This document shows positions 36,163 through 45,265 of a DNA stretch of 64,000 nucleotides, piece after piece (within the stretch, counting starts at the first letter, position 1; each line of letters starts with the position of its first letter). The position numbers were made by a program, and so were the translations under genes. Source of the stretch: Leucobacter sp. UCMA 4100 (GTDB lineage Bacteria > Actinomycetota > Actinomycetes > Actinomycetales > Microbacteriaceae). The stretch spans positions 2,278,514 through 2,342,513 of the forward strand of contig NZ_JAFEUS010000002.1 of NCBI RefSeq assembly GCF_027853335.1, given 5' to 3'. The notes beneath the pieces were generated by a model. That model searched no databases and had not been told where the DNA came from. It was given only the letters and a program-made list of their open reading frames with translations.

Positions 36163-37614
36163 GTGACGCAGCCAAACGTTGCAACACCAGACAGTAATAC
36201 CCCTGGGGGGCTTAAGGGTCGAATCGACCGGTATTTTGAAATTTCTGCACGCGGATCAAGCTTCGGCTCTGAGGTTCGCGGCGGCCTTGTCACCTTCGTG
36301 ACCATGGCCTACATCGTTGTCCTGAACCCGATTATTCTCTCGGGCAAGCCTGACGTGGCTGGTAACGAACTTGCCTTTGATCAGGTTGGCGCGGTCACCG
36401 CTCTGACCGCTGGCGTTATGACCATTCTCTTCGGCGTTGTCAGCCGCCTGCCCTTCGGCTTTGCCGCGGGTCTCGGCATCAACGCCTTCCTCGCATTCTC
36501 GGTCGTGGGGCAGGTGACCTGGCCTGAGGCCATGGCCATCGTCATGATCAACGGTGCGCTTATTGTGCTGCTCGCCGTCACTGGCCTTCGTCGCATGATC
36601 TTTAACGCGGTGCCCGTCGAGCTGAAACTCGCGATCACCGTTGGTATCGGCCTCTTCATCGCCTTCATCGGCTTCGTGAACTCGGGCTTTGTCACCTCAA
36701 CCACCCAGAACTCGCCTCCCGTCGGGCTCGGCATCGGTGGTTCGGTCGCGACCATTCCGACCCTGCTCTTCGTCATTACGCTGCTCATTACGGGCGTGCT
36801 CGTTGCACGCAAGGTCAAGGGCGGCCTGCTCATCGGCCTGCTCACCGGAACCGTGCTCGCCGTGATCGTCGAGGCCATCTGGCACCTCGGCTCGGCACAG
36901 GAGAACCCCGGCGGCTGGGGGCTCACGATTCCTTCGCTCTCAGGATCACCGTTCAGTGTTCCTGACCTGAGCCTCATCGGCGCCGTCAGCTTTGACTTCG
37001 GCAAGGTTGGGGTGATCACGGTCATCATGCTCGTCTTCACCCTGCTCTTCACGAACTTCTTCGACGCCATGGGCACCTTCACAGGCCTCTCACGCGAGGC
37101 TGGTCTCGCCGATGAAAAGGGCAACTTCCCGCGCCTCAAGTCGGCCCTCGTGGTCGAGGGTGTTGGCGCTGTGGCCGGTGGTTTCACCTCGTCGTCGTCA
37201 AACACGGTCTTCGTTGAATCGGGCGCAGGTATCGGCGAGGGTGCACGCACCGGCTTCGCCAACATCATCACGGGCCTCATGTTCATCGCCGCGATGTTCC
37301 TGACCCCGCTCACCGGCATCGTTCCCACCGAGGTCGCGGCCGCGGCGCTCGTGATCGTTGGTGCGCTCATGATGGCACAGATCAAGCACATCGACTTCAG
37401 TGACTTTGCCGTGCTCCTGCCGGTCTTCCTCACGATTACCGTCATGCCGATGACGTACTCGATCGCCAACGGCATCGGTGCGGGCTTCGTCTCGTGGGTC
37501 TTCGTGCAGGTGCTCGCGGGCAAGGCCAAGAAGGTTCACTGGCTGCTGTGGATCGTCGCGCTCGGCTTCGTCGTCTTCTTTGCGCGCGGCCCAATCGAGT
37601 CGCTGCTGAGCTAA
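36163..37614 (+). CDS. NCS2/AzgA-type purine permease
   Basis: A 483-aa polytopic membrane protein with about 12-14 membrane segments. It begins IDRYFEISARGSSFGSEVRGGLVTFVTMAYIVVLNP across residues 21-56, the hallmark of the AzgA/GhxP branch of nucleobase permeases. TNFFDAMGTFTGLSREAG (about 287-304) and SSSSNTVFVESGAGIGEGARTG are the substrate-site motifs. Adenine, guanine or hypoxanthine are the usual substrates, taken up with protons. GTG 36163 follows GAGAGGGACGA. A shared terminator follows. Confidence 0.92.
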   Translation: MTQPNVATPDSNTPGGLKGRIDRYFEISARGSSFGSEVRGGLVTFVTMAYIVVLNPIILSGKPDVAGNELAFDQVGAVTALTAGVMTILFGVVSRLPFGFAAGLGINAFLAFSVVGQVTWPEAMAIVMINGALIVLLAVTGLRRMIFNAVPVELKLAITVGIGLFIAFIGFVNSGFVTSTTQNSPPVGLGIGGSVATIPTLLFVITLLITGVLVARKVKGGLLIGLLTGTVLAVIVEAIWHLGSAQENPGGWGLTIPSLSGSPFSVPDLSLIGAVSFDFGKVGVITVIMLVFTLLFTNFFDAMGTFTGLSREAGLADEKGNFPRLKSALVVEGVGAVAGGFTSSSSNTVFVESGAGIGEGARTGFANIITGLMFIAAMFLTPLTGIVPTEVAAAALVIVGALMMAQIKHIDFSDFAVLLPVFLTITVMPMTYSIANGIGAGFVSWVFVQVLAGKAKKVHWLLWIVALGFVVFFARGPIESLLS

Positions 37615-37636
37615 CGAGAGGAATACCCGATATGGC

Positions 37637-37668
37637 GAGGGGCCGCGGTCGAAAGATCGCGGCCCCTC
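37637..37668. terminator. Bidirectional terminator with GAAA tetraloop
   Basis: GAGGGGCCGCGGTC and GATCGCGGCCCCTC form a 14-bp stem (one G-U) closed by GAAA. It lies between the convergent permease and inositol-phosphatase genes. Confidence 0.88.
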
Positions 37669-37737
37669 TGCTGTATGTGGCAGCGCGGTTTGCTGCCCGG
37701 CGTTCGTGAGCGGGGGAGGGCTTGGCCCGATCCGCCG

Positions 37738-38577
37738 CTAGAGCTGGGTTGGCACGTGGCCCGCGAGCTTGCCCTGCAGGCGCTCGACAGTTTCGGGCGC
37801 GCCCGCGATGAAGAGCGTCGTGCCCGCTGGAGTCTGAGGGGTGATGCCGCGGGTGAGGGCGCCGGCCTCGGTTGCGACGAGGGCTGCAGCGGCCCAGTCC
37901 CAAGGCTGAATACCGATCTCGTAGTAGCCGTCGAGGCTGCCCTTTGCGACGAGGCACAGGTCGTAGGCGGCGCTGCCGATGCGGCGAATGTCGCGCACGT
38001 GGGCGATGAGGGCGCTGAGCGCCGCGGCCTGCATCGTGCGCCGCTCAGACGTGTAGCCAAAGCCGGTCGCGATGAGCGAGGCCGCGAGCGTCTCGGGCTT
38101 CGAAACACCGATCGCCTGGCCGTTGAGCGTTGCCCCACCGCCCTCGCTCGCACGAAACATCTCGCCCGTCGTCGGGTTAAACACCACGGCAGCGACAGCC
38201 CGACGGCCGTCTTCATAGGCGTACTCGTCTGCAACCGTTGCCGCGATGCTCACGCAAAAGGCCCCGATCCCGTACAAATAATTGACTGTGCCGTCGATCG
38301 GGTCGATCACCCAGGTGATGCCGGTCGTCGACTCGTGCGCGTGACCCTCTTCGGCAAACACCCCGTCGTTTGGCCGTTCACGGCGGATCGCGTCGACGAT
38401 CATCTGCTCGGCTAAGCGATCGGCCTCGGTCACGATATCGACGTTAGAGCTCTTCGTGTCGGCCACGCCCACCCCCTCAGCTTTGAGTCGCATGATCTCG
38501 GCGGCGGCTTCGCGTGCCGCGGCCTCGGCGATGACGGTGAGGGAAGTGAGGAGCGCGGGTGAGGGATCAAGGGTCAT
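37738..38577 (-). CDS. Inositol monophosphatase family protein
   Basis: A 279-aa Mg-dependent, Li-sensitive-type phosphatase. The metal site is spread over FAEEGHAHES (Glu), WVIDPIDGTVNYLYG (Asp-Pro-Ile-Asp-Gly-Thr, about residues 94-108) and GIQPWDWAAAALVATEAG (about 222-239). Substrates in the family include inositol phosphates, histidinol phosphate and others; in an actinobacterium inositol phosphate is a fair guess. A separate HisN-like paralogue is encoded at 55169-55981. TAGGCT lies 7 nt before ATG 38577, so the mRNA may be leaderless. Confidence 0.88.
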   Translation of the reverse strand: MTLDPSPALLTSLTVIAEAAAREAAAEIMRLKAEGVGVADTKSSNVDIVTEADRLAEQMIVDAIRRERPNDGVFAEEGHAHESTTGITWVIDPIDGTVNYLYGIGAFCVSIAATVADEYAYEDGRRAVAAVVFNPTTGEMFRASEGGGATLNGQAIGVSKPETLAASLIATGFGYTSERRTMQAAALSALIAHVRDIRRIGSAAYDLCLVAKGSLDGYYEIGIQPWDWAAAALVATEAGALTRGITPQTPAGTTLFIAGAPETVERLQGKLAGHVPTQL

Positions 38578-38590
38578 GTCATCAAGCCTA
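38578..38590 (-). promoter_or_regulatory. -10 box for leaderless inositol-phosphatase mRNA
   Basis: TAGGCT on the minus strand (38585-38590), 7 nt, then ATG 38577. Confidence 0.5.
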
Positions 38591-38670
38591 CGCCGTCTGC
38601 CTAGCGAACAACTGGAGTGGCGAAAGCGATGAGCGGCTGGGCTGATGTGCCTTTACTGCGGTTGCTCAGC

Positions 38671-40068
38671 CTACTGATTCGGGTCGAAACTGAGCCCGAG
38701 AATAGCGCAACGCAGCATCATCTTGTCGGTGCGTTTTTCGAGCGAGACCGAGAGCGCTCGTTCAATGGATTGAATGCGTTGCATGACCGTGTTTCGATGG
38801 ATATGCAGAATGCGTGCGCTTGCTGCGACATTTGACTCGTTATCGAGAAGCACTGAGAGCGTCCGTAACAGCTCCTCTTTTCCCTCGCTGAGAAGCGGAG
38901 CGAGCCTTCGTTTGCAGAGCTCATACGTTTCTGGGTGGTCGAATAGTCGCGAGAGTAAAGGATCAGAGATGCTGTGTTGCTGCACCGAGACGGCGAGCCC
39001 AGCCTCGCGGGCAAAGAGCGCGTGGCGCTGGGCGGCATCGGCAGCGGCCCCAAGGCCCTGCGGGCCATACATTGGTTGGGAAACTCCGAGCTCGCCACGG
39101 ACCACGGTGCTGAGATCGAGCTGCGGTTTTATGGTGGATGGATAGGTGAGAATAATGAGAAAGCTGTCACCGTGAGTGACAAGATCTGATGCGATGACCT
39201 CTAGACTTCGGAGCGTCGCGAAGAGCTTTCGCGTTCGTTCGAGCGAATTCAGTTGGCCAGCCACGACGATGTGCCACCCTGAAACTTTCCACCCTAGTTC
39301 ACTCGCTTGAAGCGATAGGAGTTCGAGCGCAGCAGACGAATCGGTTCGTGCAAATGCTTCGAGCAATTCGTACTTGTGTCGCTGGCTCTCGAGAGACTCA
39401 AATGATCTTTGTTGCCCGAGAGGAATAGCAGCGAGTACTGCCACAGCGAACACCGCTTCGCAACGGGCTTGGAGCTCACGGCTTAGGTCGTGTTCGAACG
39501 TTGCGGTGAGTACAAAACCTTCATCGGTGAACGAGGTGTGAGCTATCGGTTGCTCAACTCGAGTCGCGGTATAGAAAGAGCCATCAGGAAACGTCATTTC
39601 GAGATTTGCATGCAAAATATCGGCTGCGCTGTCAACCAGGCGTTGTGGTTCGGCCCTGTCTTCTGCGCTGGGCCAACCGTCAAGCAACGTAGCCTCTATC
39701 AGGCTGAGGTACCGCACCGATTGTTCGATGATTTCTGCGAACGAGCCGTCGCTGATGAGGCCAATCGACATTCGGTTCGTGGCGGCAAGGGCAAGCGTAG
39801 AACTGGGGACTTCGGCGGTACCTACGATGAGGATTGCGTTTGCCTGGAGCCTGAGGAGCTTTGGAATCATGAACTCAAGCACTCTCGCGTGCTCGGCCGG
39901 TAAAATCGCGAGACTTTCCTCAGCCGATGAAGGCGCTGAGACTGTTGGCTCACCGCTGGACGAAAAGCCGCCATGCAGAATTGTGCTGAAAGGCCGCCCG
40001 CCGGTTGTCAGTATTCGGTGCCGATCTGCAAACTGTTGGTTGCACAGCTCTTCGAGTGTTATGCCCAC
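38671..40068 (-). CDS. PucR-family transcriptional regulator
   Basis: A 465-aa regulator. The C-terminal PucR HTH is NVAASARILHIHRNTVMQRIQSIE (within residues about 410-440), preceded by a GGDEF-like/CdaR middle domain. The N-terminal 200 residues are a variable sensor region. PucR proteins control purine, allantoin, hydantoin and related catabolism. GTG 40068 overlaps the end of the upstream DUF917 gene by 10 nt, so both are one transcript and the regulator is the likely control of the divergent permease-HyuA operon. A palindrome in the divergent promoter (41234-41248) is a candidate target. Confidence 0.88.
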   Translation of the reverse strand: MGITLEELCNQQFADRHRILTTGGRPFSTILHGGFSSSGEPTVSAPSSAEESLAILPAEHARVLEFMIPKLLRLQANAILIVGTAEVPSSTLALAATNRMSIGLISDGSFAEIIEQSVRYLSLIEATLLDGWPSAEDRAEPQRLVDSAADILHANLEMTFPDGSFYTATRVEQPIAHTSFTDEGFVLTATFEHDLSRELQARCEAVFAVAVLAAIPLGQQRSFESLESQRHKYELLEAFARTDSSAALELLSLQASELGWKVSGWHIVVAGQLNSLERTRKLFATLRSLEVIASDLVTHGDSFLIILTYPSTIKPQLDLSTVVRGELGVSQPMYGPQGLGAAADAAQRHALFAREAGLAVSVQQHSISDPLLSRLFDHPETYELCKRRLAPLLSEGKEELLRTLSVLLDNESNVAASARILHIHRNTVMQRIQSIERALSVSLEKRTDKMMLRCAILGLSFDPNQ

Positions 40069-41174
40069 AACGAAACCCTTTCGTGGTCATCAGGAAGGCG
40101 AAGGCCATGGTAAGCAGGGCCAGACAGAGTAAGCCCTGCATTGCTTTTCCACTTTTCTGGAGCCTCAACTGCGATAACGTCGACCCGCATACCAGGCCTG
40201 ACCTCGGTCGTTTGGAGCGGTAAACCGGTCCTTGAGTGCAAGACCGAGATGGAGTCTGGAGATTGCGCGAGCACCGTTCCATCGGCGCTGCAGAGGAGAA
40301 ACTCATGCCTGGCGTCAATGCGCAGACGTTCGGCGCGAGGTGCGAATGTCGAGTTTTCTTGGATTGCTATGGCGATACGCCCCTCGGGAGCGAACGTCGT
40401 ACGGAGGGGAGTAACTGACCAATCGCACTCGGTGACGTAGCCGCCCCCGAGGTACCTGAGCCCGTGTGACGGGGCGAGTGAGGTAAGCGCGGTTGACAGT
40501 CGTGCGAAGGAACGACGGGCAGAGAGGTAGGCAGAACCGAGGCGCTCGAGGCGCGTGTACGCACCGGTGAGGGCTGAATCACGGTACACCCATGCTGGGT
40601 GCTGGTAGCCCGCAAAGGCTCCCCAACCTCCGAACTGTTGCAGGATAGGACGTATCGTCGCTTCAAAGTCGGCGTTATCGAGGCCGTCAAAGAGGGTGAC
40701 CATGCCAGTGCTTCCAACCACAACCGCGGGTAAGCAGTCACGGTCGTGCGCCGTGAAGCTTGTCTGGGCCATCGAATGGAAAGCTCGTCCCATGAGATCT
40801 GCATCGAGGAGGGGTAAACCGGTCGAGGTTGCGCACGCAATGCCAAGCATTGCGTTTGCCCCTGCGGCCTCGTAGGTCGCGACTGCTTCGGTTGTTTTAC
40901 GCGTGTATCGGTCGAGAGCCTCAACGGCTTTACGTAGCAGCCACCCGCCTGAAGGCTTTTCTTGAAACGCCTCTACCGAACCGATGAGCCCCACAGCAGT
41001 GCAAGTAGCCTCGGCTGCGAGATCATCTGGCGAGATCGGTTTGAGTGTAGAAGACGGATCAAGGAGTTGTTCGGCAAGCAGACGGCTTGCCCACGTTTGA
41101 CCACCGCCACCTGAAGCGACAAGCTGCGCGCCTGCCTCCCACGCAGCGACGATGCTGGGTGTTTCAGAAATCAT
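40059..41174 (-). CDS. DUF917 family protein, divergent copy
   Basis: A 371-aa cytoplasmic protein of the DUF917 family (PF06032, which I recall as now being linked to S-methyl-thiohydantoin desulfurases; not checked). It keeps the N-terminal glycine motif LVASGGGGQTWASRLLAEQLL (across about residues 20-40) and an IACATSTGLPLLDADLMGRAF stretch that aligns with LPVIDGDGMGRAFPD of the second copy at 44153. Overall similarity between the two copies is low. ATG 41174 is chosen because AAGGA lies 9 nt upstream; GTG 41180 is an alternative. It starts the minus-strand arm of the catabolic cluster. Confidence 0.8.
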   Translation of the reverse strand: MISETPSIVAAWEAGAQLVASGGGGQTWASRLLAEQLLDPSSTLKPISPDDLAAEATCTAVGLIGSVEAFQEKPSGGWLLRKAVEALDRYTRKTTEAVATYEAAGANAMLGIACATSTGLPLLDADLMGRAFHSMAQTSFTAHDRDCLPAVVVGSTGMVTLFDGLDNADFEATIRPILQQFGGWGAFAGYQHPAWVYRDSALTGAYTRLERLGSAYLSARRSFARLSTALTSLAPSHGLRYLGGGYVTECDWSVTPLRTTFAPEGRIAIAIQENSTFAPRAERLRIDARHEFLLCSADGTVLAQSPDSISVLHSRTGLPLQTTEVRPGMRVDVIAVEAPEKWKSNAGLTLSGPAYHGLRLPDDHERVSLWA

Positions 41175-41233
41175 GTGCACTATTCCTTATCTGTGTGCAC
41201 ATTGTACATTGTTTGCGTTTTCGCGTCTGATTA

Positions 41234-41248
41234 CTCTTCTGAGAAGAG
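41234..41248. promoter_or_regulatory. Palindrome CTCTTCTGAGAAGAG between divergent catabolic operons
   Basis: A perfect 7-1-7 palindrome in the 117-bp gap between the DUF917-PucR and permease-HyuA operons. A tandem ACAATGT repeat on the minus strand lies close by at about 41201-41215. Either could be the PucR site. Confidence 0.5.
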
Positions 41249-41291
41249 GCCACAATGATGTGACCCTGACTGGTGATCAAGGGAGACACAG

Positions 41292-42599
41292 ATGTCAGAA
41301 CAAAAAACCGTTGGTGCGGATGATTTCGCACTTGAACGGGTTCCTATCGCAAAACGACAACACTGGGTCAAAGTGGCGGTGCAGCGCTTCGGGCAGCTCT
41401 CGGCGCTCTCGCAGTTCCTTCTCGGGGCAGCACTTGGCTTTGGCATGACATTCGGCGACGCGATGCTTGCCATTCTTTTCGGCACGATCATACTTGAAGT
41501 CGTCGCAGTAATGACCGGCATCCTCGGGCAGCGTGAAGGGCTTTCGACATCAGTCCTTGCTCGCTGGACCGGGTTTGGTAAGTATGGTTCTGCGCTCATT
41601 TCGCTTGTGATCTCACTCAGCCTCATTGGATGGTTTGGTATTCAGAGCGGTGTAGCTGCAGACGGGCTTGCCTCATTCGTTCCAGGAGTTCCGCCTTGGG
41701 TCTGGGCCATGGTGATTGGCCTCGGGGTGACCGTCATTGTGATCTACGGGTTCGAATCGATGGCATGGACGGCGTACATCACGATTCCAGCGTTTCTTGG
41801 TCTTGCGGGGTGGTCAGTCTGGGTTGAACTCCAAAAACATAAGTTTGGAGACCTGATCACCCAGCCAGCTCCGGGGCCTGAGCTGACCATTGCTGCGGGA
41901 GCGACGCTTGTTGCCGGTGGATTCATCGTTGGCATGGTGATCACCCCAGATATGACTCGCTTCAACCGCAGTGCCGGTGACGTCGTTAAACAGACCGTTG
42001 TCAGCGTTACCGTTGGCGAAATTGGTGTTGCACTCGTCGGTGTCTTGCTTGCGCATGCGCTCAAAACAAACGATATTATCTCGATCGTCACCTCCACGAG
42101 CGGCTTCATCGGGAGCATCATTATTGTTGCGGGCACGATAAAGATGAACGACTGGAACCTCTACGGAGCCTCGCTAGGGGTCGTCAATTTCGTCGATTGT
42201 GTGTTCGGGAAGAGCCTGAACCGAGGAAAAGCGACACTGCTCATTGGGCTTGCCGGCTCATTACTCGCCGCAGCAGGAATTCTCGGTTACTTCACTTCGT
42301 TCCTTGTCATTCTCGGGGTCGCGTTTCCGCCTATCGCAGGAATTATGGTCGCTGAGTATTACATCGTGAAGACATGGCGAAAGCAACTGAGTGAGTCCGC
42401 GCCAAACCTGCCAGAAACTCAGCCTGGTTGGGTTCCAGCAACACTTATTGTTTGGGTTGCCTCTGCGGTACTCGGCGCGATTATTCCCTTTGGGATCGCC
42501 TCGTTGAACTCACTCATGCTCTCGATTCTGCTTTACGTGATCGCAGGAAAACTTGGACTCGTTCGCGGCACTCGCGAACTCGCTACACAGGAGGTTTAA
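41292..42599 (+). CDS. NCS1-family permease (CodB-like)
   Basis: A 435-aa polytopic membrane protein with about 12 membrane segments, of the cytosine/hydantoin/allantoin permease family. GAALGFGMTFGDAMLAILFG, GFGKYGSALISLVISLSLIGWFG and ITPDMTRFNRSAGDVVKQT are NCS1 landmarks of the CodB branch. It should import the substrate of this cluster, driven by protons or sodium. ATG 41292 follows AAGGGAGAC. It is the first gene of a five-cistron plus-strand-like array with hyuA, DUF917 and dipeptidase genes and tiny gaps of 0-6 bp. Confidence 0.88.
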   Translation: MSEQKTVGADDFALERVPIAKRQHWVKVAVQRFGQLSALSQFLLGAALGFGMTFGDAMLAILFGTIILEVVAVMTGILGQREGLSTSVLARWTGFGKYGSALISLVISLSLIGWFGIQSGVAADGLASFVPGVPPWVWAMVIGLGVTVIVIYGFESMAWTAYITIPAFLGLAGWSVWVELQKHKFGDLITQPAPGPELTIAAGATLVAGGFIVGMVITPDMTRFNRSAGDVVKQTVVSVTVGEIGVALVGVLLAHALKTNDIISIVTSTSGFIGSIIIVAGTIKMNDWNLYGASLGVVNFVDCVFGKSLNRGKATLLIGLAGSLLAAAGILGYFTSFLVILGVAFPPIAGIMVAEYYIVKTWRKQLSESAPNLPETQPGWVPATLIVWVASAVLGAIIPFGIASLNSLMLSILLYVIAGKLGLVRGTRELATQEV

Positions 42600-42605
42600 C
42601 ACCAT

Positions 42606-44147
42606 ATGAGAATTGGAATCGATGTTGGCAGCACAAATACTGATGCCGTGCTGCTTGACGGCACCACCATTTTGGCTGGAATCAAAAGCCCAACCCTCAC
42701 TGACGTGAACCAAGGGATTATCCAGGCAGTAGAAGCCTTGCACAAAGCATCGCCTTTTGAAGCCGCCGATATCCAAGCGGTCATGATCGGTACAACCCAT
42801 TTTATTAACGCGCTCATTGAGGCGGATAGGCTTGCTCCGACCGCAGCAATTCGACTCGGTTATCCAGCCACGACTGGACTCCCGCCGTTTGTCGGCTGGC
42901 CTGAACGCATTAAACAGGCTGTCCATGGGCAAGGCTTTATCATTCGAGGCGGGCATGAATTTGATGGCAGACCTATCTCGAAGTTCGACCCATCTGAACT
43001 TCGCGATGCTGTTGCCCAAGCCCTTGACGCGGGAGCGACCTCGCTCGCACTCGTTTCGGTTTCATCGCCCATGGCGCCAGAGCTTGAGCTCGAAGCGCAG
43101 GAGATTATCACTGCTGAGCATCCAGATATCGCTGTGAGCCTGTCGCATGAGATCGGACGAGTTGGCCTGCTTGAGCGTGAGAATGCGACCATCATTAACG
43201 CTGCCCTTCGTGAACTCTCAGACCACATCTGCGGCTCGTTAACAACGGCGCTGTTAGGGCTCGGTATCGAGGCTCCTCTCTACCTCAGTCAGAATGACGG
43301 AACATTGATGGACGTTGAGCAAGCTCGCCGCTATCCCGTCGCAACCTTCTCGTCGGGCCCAACGAATTCGATGCGTGGGGCAGCGTACCTCTCAGGAATT
43401 AAAGACTGCCTTATCGTCGATGTTGGGGGCACAACCTCAGACATCGGCGTGCTGTCGAATGGTTTCCCGCGACAAGCGACTGCTGAAGTGGATGTTGCCG
43501 GCATCCGTACCAACTTTCGGATGCCAGATGTGTACTCGATCGGGATTGGCGGGGGCAGTATCGTCAAACCGAACGGAACAGTTGGGCCAGAGAGCGTTGG
43601 GTATCGGCTGCCACAGAAAGCTCAAATTTTTGGCGGTGATACCCTCACAGTCTCAGACATCATGGTGGCACTTGGTCGTGCCTCTTTTGGAACGGCAGAA
43701 GTGAATGTCGACCCTCACCTTCTCGAGAATGCCGATCGCTACATCAAACACCATCTTGAAGAGGCTGTCGATCGGATGCGAACAAGCGCCGATACGGTCC
43801 CTGTCATCGCGGTTGGCGGAGGCGGTTTTCTCGTGCCAAATACACTTCCTGGTGCTAGCGAAGTCATTCACCCTGAACATGCGGGCGTTGCAAATGCAAT
43901 CGGAGCCGCAATCTCGCAGGTTGGCGGTGAGATTGACCGTATCGTTCCTATCCCTGCGGGCCAACGTGACACCATCATGCAGCGTGCGAGGGAAGAAGCG
44001 ATCGATAAAGCGATCGCTTCAGGCGCCGACCCATCATCGATCAGCATCGTCGATGTTGATGAACTACCCCTCGCATATCTCCCCGGCAACGCTTCGCGTA
44101 TTCGCGTGAAAGCGGTCGGTGACCTCCCACTCGGAAAGAAGGCATAA
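42606..44147 (+). CDS. Hydantoinase/oxoprolinase family protein (HyuA-like)
   Basis: A 513-aa ASKHA-fold ATPase-type protein. The N-terminal phosphate loop is IGIDVGSTNTDAVLLDG (about residues 3-19), and the second, LIVDVGGTTSDIGVLSNG, is at about 262-279; GGGSIVKPNG and VPVIAVGGGGFLVP are also characteristic. HyuA normally works with HyuB to open hydantoin or 5-oxoproline-type rings at the cost of ATP. No HyuB is encoded nearby, and the protein is shorter than fused oxoprolinases. ATG 42606 has GGAGG upstream within the codB end. The DUF917 protein directly downstream may take the partner role (inference). Confidence 0.88.
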   Translation: MRIGIDVGSTNTDAVLLDGTTILAGIKSPTLTDVNQGIIQAVEALHKASPFEAADIQAVMIGTTHFINALIEADRLAPTAAIRLGYPATTGLPPFVGWPERIKQAVHGQGFIIRGGHEFDGRPISKFDPSELRDAVAQALDAGATSLALVSVSSPMAPELELEAQEIITAEHPDIAVSLSHEIGRVGLLERENATIINAALRELSDHICGSLTTALLGLGIEAPLYLSQNDGTLMDVEQARRYPVATFSSGPTNSMRGAAYLSGIKDCLIVDVGGTTSDIGVLSNGFPRQATAEVDVAGIRTNFRMPDVYSIGIGGGSIVKPNGTVGPESVGYRLPQKAQIFGGDTLTVSDIMVALGRASFGTAEVNVDPHLLENADRYIKHHLEEAVDRMRTSADTVPVIAVGGGGFLVPNTLPGASEVIHPEHAGVANAIGAAISQVGGEIDRIVPIPAGQRDTIMQRAREEAIDKAIASGADPSSISIVDVDELPLAYLPGNASRIRVKAVGDLPLGKKA

Positions 44148-44152
44148 GGACC

Positions 44153-45265
44153 ATGGGCTTTTACCTCGATATTGACCAGCTTCGGGACCTCGCGAGAGGC
44201 GCTTCTGTATTGGGAACGGGAGGTGGCGGCGATCCGCTCATCGGGCGTTTACTCGTTGAAGAACAGCTCAAGGACGGGAAAAAGATTGAAATACTCGATC
44301 CTGATGAGTTGGGAACTGACGATTTTGTGGTCTCAACAGCGATGATGGGCGCCCCCACCGTTGTGGTTGAGAAAATCCCCACGGGCGATGAGGCAGTGCA
44401 TTCTCTTCGTGCGCTTGAGCGGCACTTGGGACGAACTGCAGATGCGACGATTCCAATGGAGTGTGGCGGCCTAAACTCCATGATTCCGCTATTGGTGGGT
44501 GCGACCGCGAATCTACCGGTCATCGACGGTGATGGCATGGGACGGGCTTTCCCTGACCTCGATATGGAGACGTTCGGCGTCTACGGAGTGAACGGTTCCC
44601 CTCTCGCGGTCTCAGACGAACACGGGTACTCCTGCATCGTTGACACGGGTAGCGATAACAAGCGAATGGAGCATTTCGCAAGGGCCGTAACGATTCAGAT
44701 GGGTGGGTGTGCGTATATCGCTGAATACCCGATGTCGGGTGCTGACGTGAAACGTACTGCGGTCTATAACACGCTGACACTCGGCATGAACATCGGCAAG
44801 GTTCTTCGGGAAGCGAACGAAAAGCATCTCAACCCTTTTATTGAGCTGCAGGCCTTTCTCAAAGACACTATTTATGGTCACGGGGTAGTGCTTTTTACCG
44901 GAAAAATCATCGATGTTGAGAGGCGCTTTGAGCGCGGGTTTTCTATGGGAACCGCGCGGCTGCAAAGTTTTGATGAGCGTGAAGAGTTCACGATCCACTT
45001 CAAAAACGAGAACTCGATTGCCTATCGAAACGGCGAGGCTGTTGCTATCGTGCCTGATCTCATCACCGTCATGGATCAAGAAAGTGCCGCCGCGATTAAT
45101 ACCGAGGCCTTGCGATATGGACAACGAGTCACTGTATTCGGGATTTCGACCCCTGAGATTATGCGTTCAGAAGCGGCTCTGAACACCTTTGGCCCCCAAG
45201 CTTTCGGTATCGACCAGCCGTGGCAACCTCTTGAAGTTCTGAGCCCAAGCGATTGGAGCAAGTAA
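44153..45265 (+). CDS. DUF917 family protein, main copy
   Basis: A 370-aa cytoplasmic protein with the full DUF917 pattern: GASVLGTGGGGDPLIGRLL (about residues 17-35), STAMMGAPTVVVEKIP, PMECGGLNSMIPLLVGA and LPVIDGDGMGRAFPDLDMETF (about 122-142). The conserved Cys in ECGGLN and the acidic DGDGMGRAFPD stretch are candidate active-site elements. Such genes commonly sit beside HyuA-like genes in cyclic-amide catabolic clusters. AAGGA precedes ATG 44153. Its stop overlaps the next start (TAATG). Confidence 0.88.
   Translation: MGFYLDIDQLRDLARGASVLGTGGGGDPLIGRLLVEEQLKDGKKIEILDPDELGTDDFVVSTAMMGAPTVVVEKIPTGDEAVHSLRALERHLGRTADATIPMECGGLNSMIPLLVGATANLPVIDGDGMGRAFPDLDMETFGVYGVNGSPLAVSDEHGYSCIVDTGSDNKRMEHFARAVTIQMGGCAYIAEYPMSGADVKRTAVYNTLTLGMNIGKVLREANEKHLNPFIELQAFLKDTIYGHGVVLFTGKIIDVERRFERGFSMGTARLQSFDEREEFTIHFKNENSIAYRNGEAVAIVPDLITVMDQESAAAINTEALRYGQRVTVFGISTPEIMRSEAALNTFGPQAFGIDQPWQPLEVLSPSDWSK

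Noticed and set aside
36381-37529. 382-aa open frame on the minus strand
   Set aside because: Antisense to the purine permease; Met/Thr/Pro-rich sequence with no family features.
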